From: JBBQXY01 sp051004815
Lineage (GTDB): Bacteria > Chloroflexota > Ktedonobacteria > Ktedonobacterales > Ktedonobacteraceae
Direction of reading: 5' to 3'
Assembly (NCBI GenBank): GCA_051004815.1
Contig: JBPCJY010000021.1
Span: forward strand, 1-26,232
DNA: 26,232 nt
Shown: positions 1 to 7,343 of the stretch, one piece after another
How the letters are laid out: each line of letters starts with the position of its first letter
Position numbering within the stretch: the first letter of the stretch is position 1
Translations under genes and position numbers: made by a program
The notes under the pieces: model-generated
What the model was told of the DNA's origin: nothing
Database searches by the model: none
Seen by the model: only the letters and a program-made list of their open reading frames with translations

Positions 1-90
1 ACTGGCCTTGCCCGGCAGGTGTGGGATATGATTGTCGCAGGCGTGTCGCAAGGGGACACGCCGCCAGGTGAGGGGTTGAACCCTGTATAG
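1..90 (+). CDS. C-terminal tail of an unidentified protein (partial)
   Basis: Reading from base 1 gives an open frame of 29 codons ending in TAG at 88-90; the 5' part lies outside the window. The visible peptide ends in GEGLNPV and contains no motif I can assign. It stops 21 bp before the TIR gene, which has its own ribosome-binding site (GGAGAAGGGAA), so it may be the upstream member of the same operon. Coding status rests only on the open frame and its position. Confidence 0.4.
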   Translation, partial: TGLARQVWDMIVAGVSQGDTPPGEGLNPV

Positions 91-111
91 CATGGGAGAA
101 GGGAACGTGCC

Positions 112-912
112 ATGACCACTATCTTTCTTTCCTACGAAAGCTCCGACAGCGCGTGCGCCGACCAGTTGCGCCAGGGACTCGAAGCGGTAGGATATTCCGT
201 CTGGCGCGAGCCAGATTATCCGACCCCAGGCGACAGTTCTTACCCCTATGTGGTCGAGAATGCGATCCTGGGCAGTGCCGCCGTTGTCGTCCTGTGGAGT
301 CACGGCGCAGCCTCGTTTGCCTGGGTGAAGCGGCATATACTCATTGCGCAGAGGTTCTTTAAACCGCTCGTCCCGGTGAGGTTGGACGAAGCAAGCCTAC
401 CGAGTACATTGTTGATAGAGACTCTTTCAGGCGAGGAACCATGCAGTGATGTTATAGCACAGCTCTTGCCGCGCCTATCCGCGCCGGACAACAGCGACGC
501 GCTGCTCGCGCTAGGTGAGCAAGCCGCTCACCGCTATAGCCACGTTCGCAAGGAAGCCATTGACCAGGCGGCGGAGATGCTGCGGCGCGGCGAACATCGC
601 GAAGAGACGCTGGCAATCCTGGAGTATCTGGCCCGCAACGACCTCATGGATGGTGTGCGCGAAAAAGCGCGGAGCGTTCTCAAGGAGGCAACACAGCAGA
701 AAATGGCCTCCCCACCAGTACACGTGCATCCGCAGGACACGCGCCATCTCTTCAATGTGCTCTGTCAGAACGGGCATATCACGCTCTTTGATCGACGCGA
801 GGTATGTGCGCACCGCAAAAAGATCATGCGCGGCCTCGATGAACTGGTCCTGACCTGTCCAACGTGCGGCGTGAAGATGGCCGTCGATGTCGATTGCGAG
901 GGCTACTCATGA
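112..912 (+). CDS. TIR-domain protein with helical repeat and C-terminal zinc ribbon
   Basis: The protein has 266 aa. Residues 1-125 look like a bacterial TIR domain: the opening TIFLSYESSD matches the usual FISYSxxD strand, followed by GYSVW and a VVVLWSHGAASFAW segment. Residues 140-195 are helical and HEAT-like (RKEAIDQAAEMLRRG, EETLAILEYLARND). The C-terminus is Cys/His rich (C218, H222, C232, C249, C252, C262), consistent with a zinc ribbon. Bacterial TIR domains often cleave NAD+ in immune signalling using a Glu in the W-x-x-x-E helix; here the segment is WVKRH, with H75 in the Glu position, so it may be a non-catalytic binding or adaptor TIR. It overlaps the next gene by ATGA, implying translational coupling. 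Fold assignment is confident; function is inferred. Confidence 0.8.
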   Translation: MTTIFLSYESSDSACADQLRQGLEAVGYSVWREPDYPTPGDSSYPYVVENAILGSAAVVVLWSHGAASFAWVKRHILIAQRFFKPLVPVRLDEASLPSTLLIETLSGEEPCSDVIAQLLPRLSAPDNSDALLALGEQAAHRYSHVRKEAIDQAAEMLRRGEHREETLAILEYLARNDLMDGVREKARSVLKEATQQKMASPPVHVHPQDTRHLFNVLCQNGHITLFDRREVCAHRKKIMRGLDELVLTCPTCGVKMAVDVDCEGYS

Positions 913-1382
913 GCGAGCAGCAGCAACAACAGCAACCTATCCCGGTGTATGCTGCGCACGAACCATCCGAAGCCAGTAAACGCGTCACTGCCATCTTCGA
1001 TGATATGGAGAGCAAGCAGCTTGAGAACCTGAACGACGCGGGTAAATCTCTTATTGAGCGTGTCGCCACCTTTCTCGGTGTACTGTTTGGCCTCTCGATC
1101 CTGAACAGTACCTTCCCGCCGTCCTATCTCAAAGGCAACACTCCTGTCAAAGCCTTACTCTTTGCCGCGCTTGCTGGCTATCTCCTGGCAATAGGCGCGG
1201 CACTATGGACTACGCAAGTGCGTTTCTATCATCGCTACACCTATAACGCTACGCGCTCGCAGGCTGAACTGGAGAAGATGATCCAGCAAAAGGTGCTCTG
1301 GCTTAGACTCGCGCACCTGTTCTTTGCCCTCGGAACCGTATTGTTGGCGGTGCTCCTTCTTGTCATCGTGTGGAACGTGTAG
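909..1382 (+). CDS. Small membrane protein coupled to the TIR gene
   Basis: I take the start at ATG 909, which overlaps the TGA of the TIR gene (ATGA); a longer frame from 864 would lie inside the TIR gene. The 157-aa product has a poly-Gln stretch (residues 4-9), a charged cytosolic-looking N-terminal region, and three hydrophobic segments at about 52-68, 82-100 and 134-155. A charged amphipathic stretch (about 103-130) separates the last two. I recognise no family. A TIR protein paired with a small membrane protein resembles sensor-effector pairs in defence or signalling, in which the membrane protein is the effector or anchor. That is an inference from the arrangement only. Confidence 0.7.
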   Translation: MSEQQQQQQPIPVYAAHEPSEASKRVTAIFDDMESKQLENLNDAGKSLIERVATFLGVLFGLSILNSTFPPSYLKGNTPVKALLFAALAGYLLAIGAALWTTQVRFYHRYTYNATRSQAELEKMIQQKVLWLRLAHLFFALGTVLLAVLLLVIVWNV

Positions 1383-1553
1383 CCCACGGGGCTTTCTCGC
1401 ACCACTTATAGACCTGTCATCTTCAGCAGTGAGTAGACATCTTAACCTCTATTACCCTGTCAGACTTCACTTGATGGAGCGCACACGTTGTAGGGACAGC
1501 ACCCTGCCTGGGGGCAGGTAATAAGGACGTGGCGGTGAGTGGGGGCCTTGTGC
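1383..1553. other. Intergenic DNA downstream of the TIR operon
   Basis: No gene is visible. A short stem (AGCCC/GGGCT, about 1381-1394) followed by TTTCT lies right at the end of the membrane-protein gene and could be a weak terminator. The final nine bases (1545-1553, GCCTTGTGC) are the left target duplication of the adjacent MITE. Confidence 0.35.
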
Positions 1554-1710
1554 CCAATACATTTCAAATAAGGAAGCATCTCGCTGTGTCATCCTGAGCG
1601 AGAGCGAAGGATCTGGCTCGCCCCACAGAGATCCTTCGCTCTCGCTCAGGATGACACTCCTCAAACCGCTCCGTTTGACTGACAAAATGGTTTTCTTTGA
1701 AATGTATTGG
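1554..1710. mobile_element. 157-bp MITE with 9-bp target duplication
   Basis: The ends are a perfect 15-bp inverted repeat, CCAATACATTTCAAA at 1554-1568 and its complement at 1696-1710. They are flanked by an exact 9-bp direct repeat GCCTTGTGC (1545-1553 and 1711-1719), as expected of a transposon target duplication. Inside is a second, perfect 28-bp hairpin (1587-1614 with 1629-1656, 14-base loop) of the family TGTCATNCTGAGCG...GAAGRATCT that recurs elsewhere in the window. No transposase is encoded, so it would be mobilised in trans. I cannot name the parent insertion sequence. Confidence 0.8.
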
Positions 1711-1762
1711 GCCTTGTGCCTGTCCGGGGTGCGGGGCTCCGTCTCTACTCGTCCATCGAAAG

Positions 1763-1790
1763 TTGACAATGTACTATGACATCTTATAAA
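1763..1790 (+). promoter_or_regulatory. Sigma70-type promoter at the start of the MFS gene
   Basis: TTGACA (1763-1768) and TATAAA (1785-1790) are 16 bp apart. The predicted start of transcription (about 1797) lies downstream of the first ATG at 1776, which argues for translation from GTG 1800 instead. Confidence 0.5.
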
Positions 1791-3116
1791 GGAAAAAGTG
1801 TGAAGCACGGCGATAAAGAAACGCAAAAACATACAGAGGACCAACGTAACGTTGCACCATCACCCTATAGTGATCCCACATCAATAGCAAAGAGTAATGT
1901 GAGAGATCCCTATCAGGCTTTTCGTTTTCGCGATTTTCGTCTCCTGTTCATTGGCGCATTTATCGCGAACATCGGTGAGCAGATGGTCAGCGTCGCGATT
2001 GGCTGGGAGTTGTATGATCGAACAGGCTCCGCACTGGCACTGGGATGGGTAGGACTGGTACAGGTCATACCGGTTATCCTCTTATCGTTGCCAGCAGGCC
2101 ACATGGCTGATCGGCTCAATCGTAAAAACATCGTCATTGTGTCACAGGTTATCCTGGCCCTGGCAGCACTGGGGCTTATGGCGTTATCTATTACGCGTGG
2201 TTCGCTGCTGCTGATCTATGGCTGCCTGTTTATCATGGGCGTCGCGGTCGCTTTCGCTAATCCGGCCAGCACAACCTTGCTTCCGCAAACCGTGCCGGAA
2301 TCTATCTTTGAGAACGCTGCTACATGGGAAAGCGGCTCCTGGCAGTTGGCTTCTATGTTTGGCCCTGCCCTGGGTGGCCTGATTATCGGATTACTGCACA
2401 GCGCGGCATTGGTTTATGGTTTGAATGCTGGGGCAGCCCTCGTCTCTGCCATATTGATTATGCTGCTGCGTGGCAAACGGCGTGATGTACCTGTCAACGA
2501 GACGACGACGTTCGGGGCGTTATTGGAAGGTTTCAAGTTCCTGCGCAGTACGCAGGTGATCCTGGCTGCTATTACACTGGATATGTTCGCGGTGTTGCTG
2601 GGAGGAGCAACGACGCTCTTACCAATTTACGCGAAAGACATCCTGCATGTCGGCCCGACTGGCCTGGGATGGTTGCGGGCCGCGCCCTCCATCGGTGCGA
2701 TCTGCGTTTCTCTGTCTCTCGCCCACCTGCCACCGCTCAAAAAAGCAGGCCGAACGTTGCTCTGGGTTGTCGCGGGTTTTGGGGTAGCTACCTGTATCTT
2801 TGGCGTGTCGCACTCATTCTGGCTCTCGTTGCTGATGCTTTGCGCCCTGGGTGGACTTGATAATGTCAGCGTGGTCATTCGTAGCACACTACTGCTCACG
2901 CGCACACCGGATGCTATGCGAGGGCGCATAGCTGCCGTTAATAGCATTTTTATTGGAGCCTCCAACCAATTAGGTGGTTTTGAGTCCGGGCTGGTCGCCC
3001 AATTGTTCGGTCCCATTGTTTCGGTGGCTGGCGGTGGCATCGGTACCGTCCTTGTGGTACTCCTGGTCGCACTGCTCTGGCCCGAAATGCGCCGCCTCGG
3101 CACCTTGAGCGAATAG
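1776..3116 (+). CDS. MFS transporter, EntS/MFS_3-type exporter
   Basis: Up to 446 aa. After a hydrophilic N-terminal stretch of about 48 residues come about 12 hydrophobic segments with MFS signatures: FRDFRLLFIGAFIANIGEQM in the first helix, the loop 2-3 motif GHMADRLNRKN, and the later NPASTTLLPQTVP typical of the enterobactin-exporter/macrolide-efflux-like branch. Substrate cannot be deduced. The longest frame opens at ATG 1776, but an upstream promoter puts the mRNA start near 1797, so GTG 1800 (MKHGDKETQ..., 438 aa), preceded by AAAGGA, may be the true start. The gene stands alone between two repeat elements. Confidence 0.85.
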   Translation: MTSYKGKSVKHGDKETQKHTEDQRNVAPSPYSDPTSIAKSNVRDPYQAFRFRDFRLLFIGAFIANIGEQMVSVAIGWELYDRTGSALALGWVGLVQVIPVILLSLPAGHMADRLNRKNIVIVSQVILALAALGLMALSITRGSLLLIYGCLFIMGVAVAFANPASTTLLPQTVPESIFENAATWESGSWQLASMFGPALGGLIIGLLHSAALVYGLNAGAALVSAILIMLLRGKRRDVPVNETTTFGALLEGFKFLRSTQVILAAITLDMFAVLLGGATTLLPIYAKDILHVGPTGLGWLRAAPSIGAICVSLSLAHLPPLKKAGRTLLWVVAGFGVATCIFGVSHSFWLSLLMLCALGGLDNVSVVIRSTLLLTRTPDAMRGRIAAVNSIFIGASNQLGGFESGLVAQLFGPIVSVAGGGIGTVLVVLLVALLWPEMRRLGTLSE

Positions 3117-3298
3117 CATACACCTGCTATACTGGTACAGACAGATCGCACTTGGTAGCGGGGTTTGTGAATGATTGCCAGGGCGACCGCAAATGGAGCA
3201 AGCGTAGGGCGCGATAAATCGCGCCCCATAGGCATGAAGTTAACTGGTGATGACCCAGAAGTGGACAAGATCACCTGTGCTAAGCGAGAGATCCCCGC

Positions 3299-3364
3299 AG
3301 ATTCTTCGCTGCGCTCAGAATGACAGGGGCCGGGTCCCGTCATTCTTAGCGCAGCGAAGAATCT
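3299..3364. repeat. Hairpin repeat, TGTCATTCTGAGCG family, copy 2
   Basis: Two 26-bp arms (3299-3324 and 3339-3364) pair with a single mismatch. They are bracketed by a further inverted repeat, ACCCAGAAGTGG at 3253-3264 with CCACTTCTGGGT at 3369-3380, so the hairpin sits in its own larger palindromic unit. Confidence 0.8.
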
Positions 3365-3424
3365 CTCACCACTTCTGGGTCGCCACCAGGAAGTTAAGGA
3401 TTGACAAGCGGTTCGGGTCCCCAC

Positions 3425-3606
3425 CAGGGCGACCGCAAGGGCTTGCACGGGTAGGTTTTTTGCACCACCCAGTTCCAGACCCTGTCATTCTGAGCGCAGC
3501 GAAGAATCTCCCGTGGCACGGAGATTCTTCGCTGCGCTCCGAATGACAAGGCGAGGAACCCAGCGGTGCGAAACCTACCTGTGTAAGGACCGCAAGGGTC
3601 GCCCTG
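3425..3606. repeat. 182-bp imperfect palindromic unit with inner hairpin (copy 3)
   Basis: The ends CAGGGCGACC (3425-3434) and GGTCGCCCTG-like sequence (to 3606) repeat the termini of the outermost element. Inside, GGTAGGTTT (3450-3458) pairs with AAACCTACC (3571-3579). The centre is another TGTCATTCTGAGCG hairpin with 28-bp arms at 3483-3510 and 3521-3548 (one mismatch). Confidence 0.7.
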
Positions 3607-3765
3607 GAAAACGAGCTCCATCGCTTAACTTCATGCCTATGGGCAGTGATAAATCGCGCCCTACGGTGAGATGGATTGTCCCTCGCGGTCGCCCTGATCG
3701 TCACCATCGCGTCATGAGTAATCATTCACAAGCCTTGCACCTGGTAGGAAGGAGGAGCAATAGCT

Positions 3766-6672
3766 ATGCGCCAGCTTTTAACCGGCACCGTCACGTTGCT
3801 CTTCACAGACATTGAAGGCTCCACACGCTTGCTACAGCGACTCGGCAATCAATACGCCGCTGTTCTAAAAGAGTGCCGACGTCTGCTGCGCGTGGCATTT
3901 CAGCAAGAGAACGGTTTCGAGGTTGATACGCAAGGTGACGCCTTCTTCGTGGTCTTCGAGAGTGCTACTGAGGCCGTTGCGGCGTCAATTCACGCCCAAA
4001 AGGCACTCTTTGCAGCACACTGGCCCGATGAGGCCGAGGTACGTGTCCGTATGGGTATTCATACGGGTGAGCCTCTGCCGACAGAAGAGGGCTACGTTGG
4101 CCTGGATGTTCATTATGCTGCCCGTATCATGAGTGCGGCACATGGTGGACAAGTGTTGCTCTCACAGATGACGCGTGACTTCGTGGCGACAGAACTGCCA
4201 GACGGAGTAAGCCTACGTGTACTAGGGGCATACAGGCTGAAAGATATTGCTGGCCCAAACCAACTTTACCAACTCGTCATTCCAGGTTTACCCGCCGATT
4301 TCCCACCGCTCTCGACCTTGAATGCTCAGCACAACACGCAAAACATTCCGTCTCCGTCAACCTCCTTTGTTGGACGCGAGCAGGAGGTGACGACGGTTGC
4401 TAACCTGCTGCGCCGTGCAGATGTACGCCTGGTCACGCTGATGGGTACCGCCGGTGTGGGGAAAACGCGCCTGGCCTTGCAGGTAGCGGATCAACTGCGT
4501 TCCCTCTTTACGGACGGCATGTATTTTGTGCCGTTAGACCAACTCAGTAGTGCTGAGGCCGTTCTGCCAACGCTCGCGCAGATGCTCAACATTCAGGAAG
4601 AGAAAGACCTCCCGCTTTTGGAACAGGTAAGGGCTGTCCTGCGCAATCAATCTCTCCTGCTCATTCTGGACAATTTTGAGCAGGTCATAGCGGCGCGGCG
4701 CATCATTGCTGATTTGCTCGCCACCAGTCTCAAGCTGAAAGTGTTGGTTACGAGCCGAGTGATGCTGCACATGCAGGCAGAGCATTTATGCGAGGTGCCA
4801 CCTTTGCCTTTACCCGACCGTGGCAAACCAGGACAGCAACTGAACCTGGCAAAGCTCTCGCGCAATGCAGCAATTGCCCTCTTCGTCCAACGCGCTCAGG
4901 CGGTTCAGCCAGATTTCCAGTTGACGGCGGCTAACGCTGCCGCTCTGACCGCTATTTGTATCCGCCTGGATGGGATTCCGCTTGCTATAGAACTGGCGGC
5001 AGCACGCATACGACATTTTCAACCACAAGCTTTGTTGACGCGCCTGGAACAGGGTTTGACTGTTTTGCAGGGACGCGCTGATGATGTACCGGCCCGCCAA
5101 CAGACCTTGCATGGAGCCATTGCCTGGAGCTACGATCTTTTGACGGCTGCGGAGCAACGCGTGTTCAGACGTTTCGCGGTCTGCACTAATGGGGCCACAA
5201 TGGAGGCGGCTGAGCGCATATGCGCGGGAGAAATGGACGCGGATGTTGCGGAAGTGCCGGATATCCTGGTGGCACTGGTAGATCAAAGTATGCTGCAACG
5301 GCAAGAGTTGGAGAAGGAAGAGGTGCGCTTTTGGCAATTGCAAACGTTGCGTGAGTACGGGTTAGCCTGTCTGACCGAGGCGGGGGAACTGGCAACCACC
5401 CAGGCCGCTCATGCAACATACTATCTCTCCTGGTTAGAGCAGATGGCACCATTGCTGGCGGGCGCGGAACAGGCTCATTGGTTAGATCGCCTGGATTTGG
5501 ACTATGAGAACGTGAAGGCGGCTCTCAACTGGCTGTTGGAACGCGCCAGCGTGGAGGCAGCGCGTGGAGAGCAGGCGTTACAACTGTGTAACGCCTTGTT
5601 AGGGTTCTGGGAACTGCGCGGCTATGTCAATGAAGGTTTGGCCTTCCTGGAACGTACATTGGTCGTGAGTCAGGATATCGCGCCAGCTACTCGTGCGCAA
5701 GCTTTGCATGGTGCGGCATTTTTCGCCCTGATACAGGACGATAATGTCCGGGCGGAGGCTTTTCTACGCCAGTCTCAGCTCTTATTTCGCGAGAGCGGAG
5801 ATAGAGCAGGCATGGCGAATATCCTCCGATTGCAAGGCACTCTCGCCACGGTAAAAAGCACCTATAAGCTTGCTCGTCGCCTATTGGAAGAGGCTCTGGC
5901 ACTCTATGTAGAGCGAGGAGATACACAGAAAGTGGTCTCAACTCGTGAGGCATTGGCCCAGATAGCTATCTCCCAGTGCGACTATCCACGCGCCAAGTCC
6001 CTTCTTGATGAGAATATTGCTTCCTATCAAGCGCGGGGAGAGCGGTACCGTATCGCCTTTTCGCTCTACCACCTGGCTCGCACGTTCTTTCTCTTACGCG
6101 GCGACTTCGTGGAGGCGCACGCCCTGGCGGAAGAGTGCCTTGCTCTTTTCAAAACAGCAGGTAATAGACGACTCATGGCCTATACACTCTGTATGCTGGG
6201 ACAGATTGTGTGTATGGAGGAATACGAGTTTAACAGAGCGCGTGTACTGTTAGAGGAAGCTGTCGTAGTCTTTAAAACTATAGAGGATCGCTCAGGTACC
6301 GCGGAAGCACTCACTGCCCTTGCTCGCCTGGCTGTTTTGCAGGGCGAGTATGAGGTAGCGCGTGGCTACTACACAGAGAGTTGGAAATTGCTGCAAGTAA
6401 TCGGTGCGAAAGACCTGTGTGCCGCCTGTCTCGAAGGATATGGAGAAGCTCTGCTGCGATTGGGAGCTCCGCGACAGGCGGTACAACTATGGGGGACGGC
6501 AGCGACAGTACGTGCCGCAATCATGGCTCCCATCCCACCTGTCTATCGAACCGCCTACGAACAAGCCGTGTCCCTTGCCCGTGAAGTCCTGAGAGACCAA
6601 GCCTTCCAGCAGGCATGGATAGAAGGACATAGGAAATCACTGGAGCAAGTAGAACTTCCCACGGACGTATGA
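3766..6672 (+). CDS. Class III nucleotide cyclase-like, NB-ARC-like ATPase and TPR regulator
   Basis: The product has 968 aa, and its start is supported by AAGGAGGAGC upstream. Residues 1-172 form a class III cyclase homology domain: LLFTDIEGSTRLLQRLG with metal ligand D15, and QGDAFFVVF with D58. The usual substrate Lys is D54 and the usual transition-state Asn is H116 (VHYAARI, R120 retained), so activity or substrate is uncertain. Residues 199-420 are a STAND/NB-ARC-like ATPase with Walker A GTAGVGKT (227-234), Walker B LLLILDN (D302) and GIPLAIEL (403-410). The remaining C-terminal half is helical and TPR-like (ALALYVERGDTQKV, LEEAVVVFKTIEDRSGTAEAL). Such proteins are cytosolic signal-responsive switches; no DNA-binding domain is visible. 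The ligand and output are unknown. DinB follows 39 bp downstream. Confidence 0.88.
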   Translation: MRQLLTGTVTLLFTDIEGSTRLLQRLGNQYAAVLKECRRLLRVAFQQENGFEVDTQGDAFFVVFESATEAVAASIHAQKALFAAHWPDEAEVRVRMGIHTGEPLPTEEGYVGLDVHYAARIMSAAHGGQVLLSQMTRDFVATELPDGVSLRVLGAYRLKDIAGPNQLYQLVIPGLPADFPPLSTLNAQHNTQNIPSPSTSFVGREQEVTTVANLLRRADVRLVTLMGTAGVGKTRLALQVADQLRSLFTDGMYFVPLDQLSSAEAVLPTLAQMLNIQEEKDLPLLEQVRAVLRNQSLLLILDNFEQVIAARRIIADLLATSLKLKVLVTSRVMLHMQAEHLCEVPPLPLPDRGKPGQQLNLAKLSRNAAIALFVQRAQAVQPDFQLTAANAAALTAICIRLDGIPLAIELAAARIRHFQPQALLTRLEQGLTVLQGRADDVPARQQTLHGAIAWSYDLLTAAEQRVFRRFAVCTNGATMEAAERICAGEMDADVAEVPDILVALVDQSMLQRQELEKEEVRFWQLQTLREYGLACLTEAGELATTQAAHATYYLSWLEQMAPLLAGAEQAHWLDRLDLDYENVKAALNWLLERASVEAARGEQALQLCNALLGFWELRGYVNEGLAFLERTLVVSQDIAPATRAQALHGAAFFALIQDDNVRAEAFLRQSQLLFRESGDRAGMANILRLQGTLATVKSTYKLARRLLEEALALYVERGDTQKVVSTREALAQIAISQCDYPRAKSLLDENIASYQARGERYRIAFSLYHLARTFFLLRGDFVEAHALAEECLALFKTAGNRRLMAYTLCMLGQIVCMEEYEFNRARVLLEEAVVVFKTIEDRSGTAEALTALARLAVLQGEYEVARGYYTESWKLLQVIGAKDLCAACLEGYGEALLRLGAPRQAVQLWGTAATVRAAIMAPIPPVYRTAYEQAVSLAREVLRDQAFQQAWIEGHRKSLEQVELPTDV

Positions 6673-6711
6673 GTTATCTAACATCGTTTAAGCTAGAAGA
6701 AAGAAGAAACC

Positions 6712-7239
6712 ATGACAAACAACTTGATTCAGACGGTGAAGGCCATCCTTTCAACGACACCTGCTCGTTGGTTGAGCCTGGTAGAGTCAACCCCAGCAGA
6801 GCTGCTGACCCGGACTCCGGCAGCGCGTGAATGGTCAGCACTGGATTGCCTGAAACATTTACTCGACACCGAAGGCGTTTTTCCTGCTCGTATGCACGCA
6901 TTACTGGCTGGACAGGATATCGTCGCCTTTGACCCAGGCACACAGGGTACAGCCAGAGAAGATTGGACCCCGACACAACTTGCTGCTGAATTTGCCAGGC
7001 TTCGCGCCGCTAGCCTCACCAAGTTTGAGGACGTGACCAATGCGGACTTGACCCATACAGGTCGCCATAGTGAGCTTGGGCCAGTCACCCTGGAAGAGCT
7101 ATTACACGAATGGGCCGCGCACGACCTCATGCATACCGTTCAGGCCGAGCGAGCACTGATGCAACCCTTCATTGTTGGCTCCGGTCCCTGGCGATCGTTT
7201 TTTAAAGATCATGATGCGGCTGTGGATAACGAGGGGTAA
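6712..7239 (+). CDS. DinB-family (DinB/YfiT-like) putative metal-dependent protein
   Basis: 175 aa, matching the size of the DinB/YfiT four-helix-bundle family. The metal-binding pattern is visible: WSALDCLKHLLDTE in the second helix (one His) and EWAAHDLMHTVQAERAL near the C-terminus (two His). Family members are often thiol-dependent transferases or damage-inducible proteins, but the reaction here cannot be deduced. It begins 39 bp after the cyclase-ATPase gene with a weak AGAAAGAAG ribosome-binding site, so co-transcription is plausible. Confidence 0.8.
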   Translation: MTNNLIQTVKAILSTTPARWLSLVESTPAELLTRTPAAREWSALDCLKHLLDTEGVFPARMHALLAGQDIVAFDPGTQGTAREDWTPTQLAAEFARLRAASLTKFEDVTNADLTHTGRHSELGPVTLEELLHEWAAHDLMHTVQAERALMQPFIVGSGPWRSFFKDHDAAVDNEG

Positions 7240-7255
7240 TTCTACTTTTTACCAC

Positions 7256-7298
7256 GTATACCTACTAACATGACAGAGAGACATGTTAGTAGGTATAC
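7256..7298. terminator. Strong hairpin after the DinB gene
   Basis: Perfect 17-bp arms GTATACCTACTAACATG (7256-7272) and their complement (7282-7298) flank a 9-base loop. No T-run follows on either strand, so it may be a factor-dependent terminator or an island-boundary palindrome; base composition turns AT-rich right after it. Confidence 0.5.
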
Positions 7299-7343
7299 TC
7301 AGATAACTAATCATAATATGCATCTGATAGAGGAAGAACTGTA

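Larger units (their letters stand above)
3225..3643. mobile_element. 419-bp inverted-repeat element nested in the cluster
   Basis: The perfect 19-bp terminal inverted repeat is CCCATAGGCATGAAGTTAA (3225-3243), with its complement at 3625-3643. It differs at two positions from the ends of the element inside the amidase gene (21355-21556). The flanks share GATAAATCGCGC exactly and more loosely about 20 bp, consistent with a diverged long target duplication in a palindromic target. No transposase is encoded. It contains at least two further inverted-repeat units. Confidence 0.7.
3179..3696. repeat. Composite nested inverted-repeat cluster (outer element)
   Basis: The outer ends are CAGGGCGACCGC (3179-3190) and its exact complement (3685-3696). 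Just inside is the palindrome GGGCGCGATAAATCGCGCCC (3208-3227), whose partner copy reappears at 3641-3661. Removing the 3225-3643 insertion leaves a compact palindromic unit of roughly 85-100 bp. The 649-bp gap between the MFS and cyclase genes holds this stack and, apart from the cyclase ribosome-binding site, nothing else that I can identify. Frames that are open across it are repeat DNA, not genes. Confidence 0.7.

Noticed and set aside
1467..1844. 125-aa minus-strand open frame
   Set aside because: It is mostly the MITE and its hairpin read in reverse, and it overlaps the MFS promoter.
3179..3696. CRISPR array
   Set aside because: The repeats are inverted and nested, with no regular direct repeats or unique spacers and no cas genes.
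3247..3725. Several overlapping open frames on both strands across the repeat cluster
   Set aside because: They repeat the same peptides (ILRCAQND, SERSEES) because they translate the hairpin repeats; no ribosome-binding sites or domains.
7256..7298. Intrinsic terminator after the DinB gene
   Set aside because: The stem is excellent but there is no T-run on either strand, so I list it only as a terminator-like hairpin.
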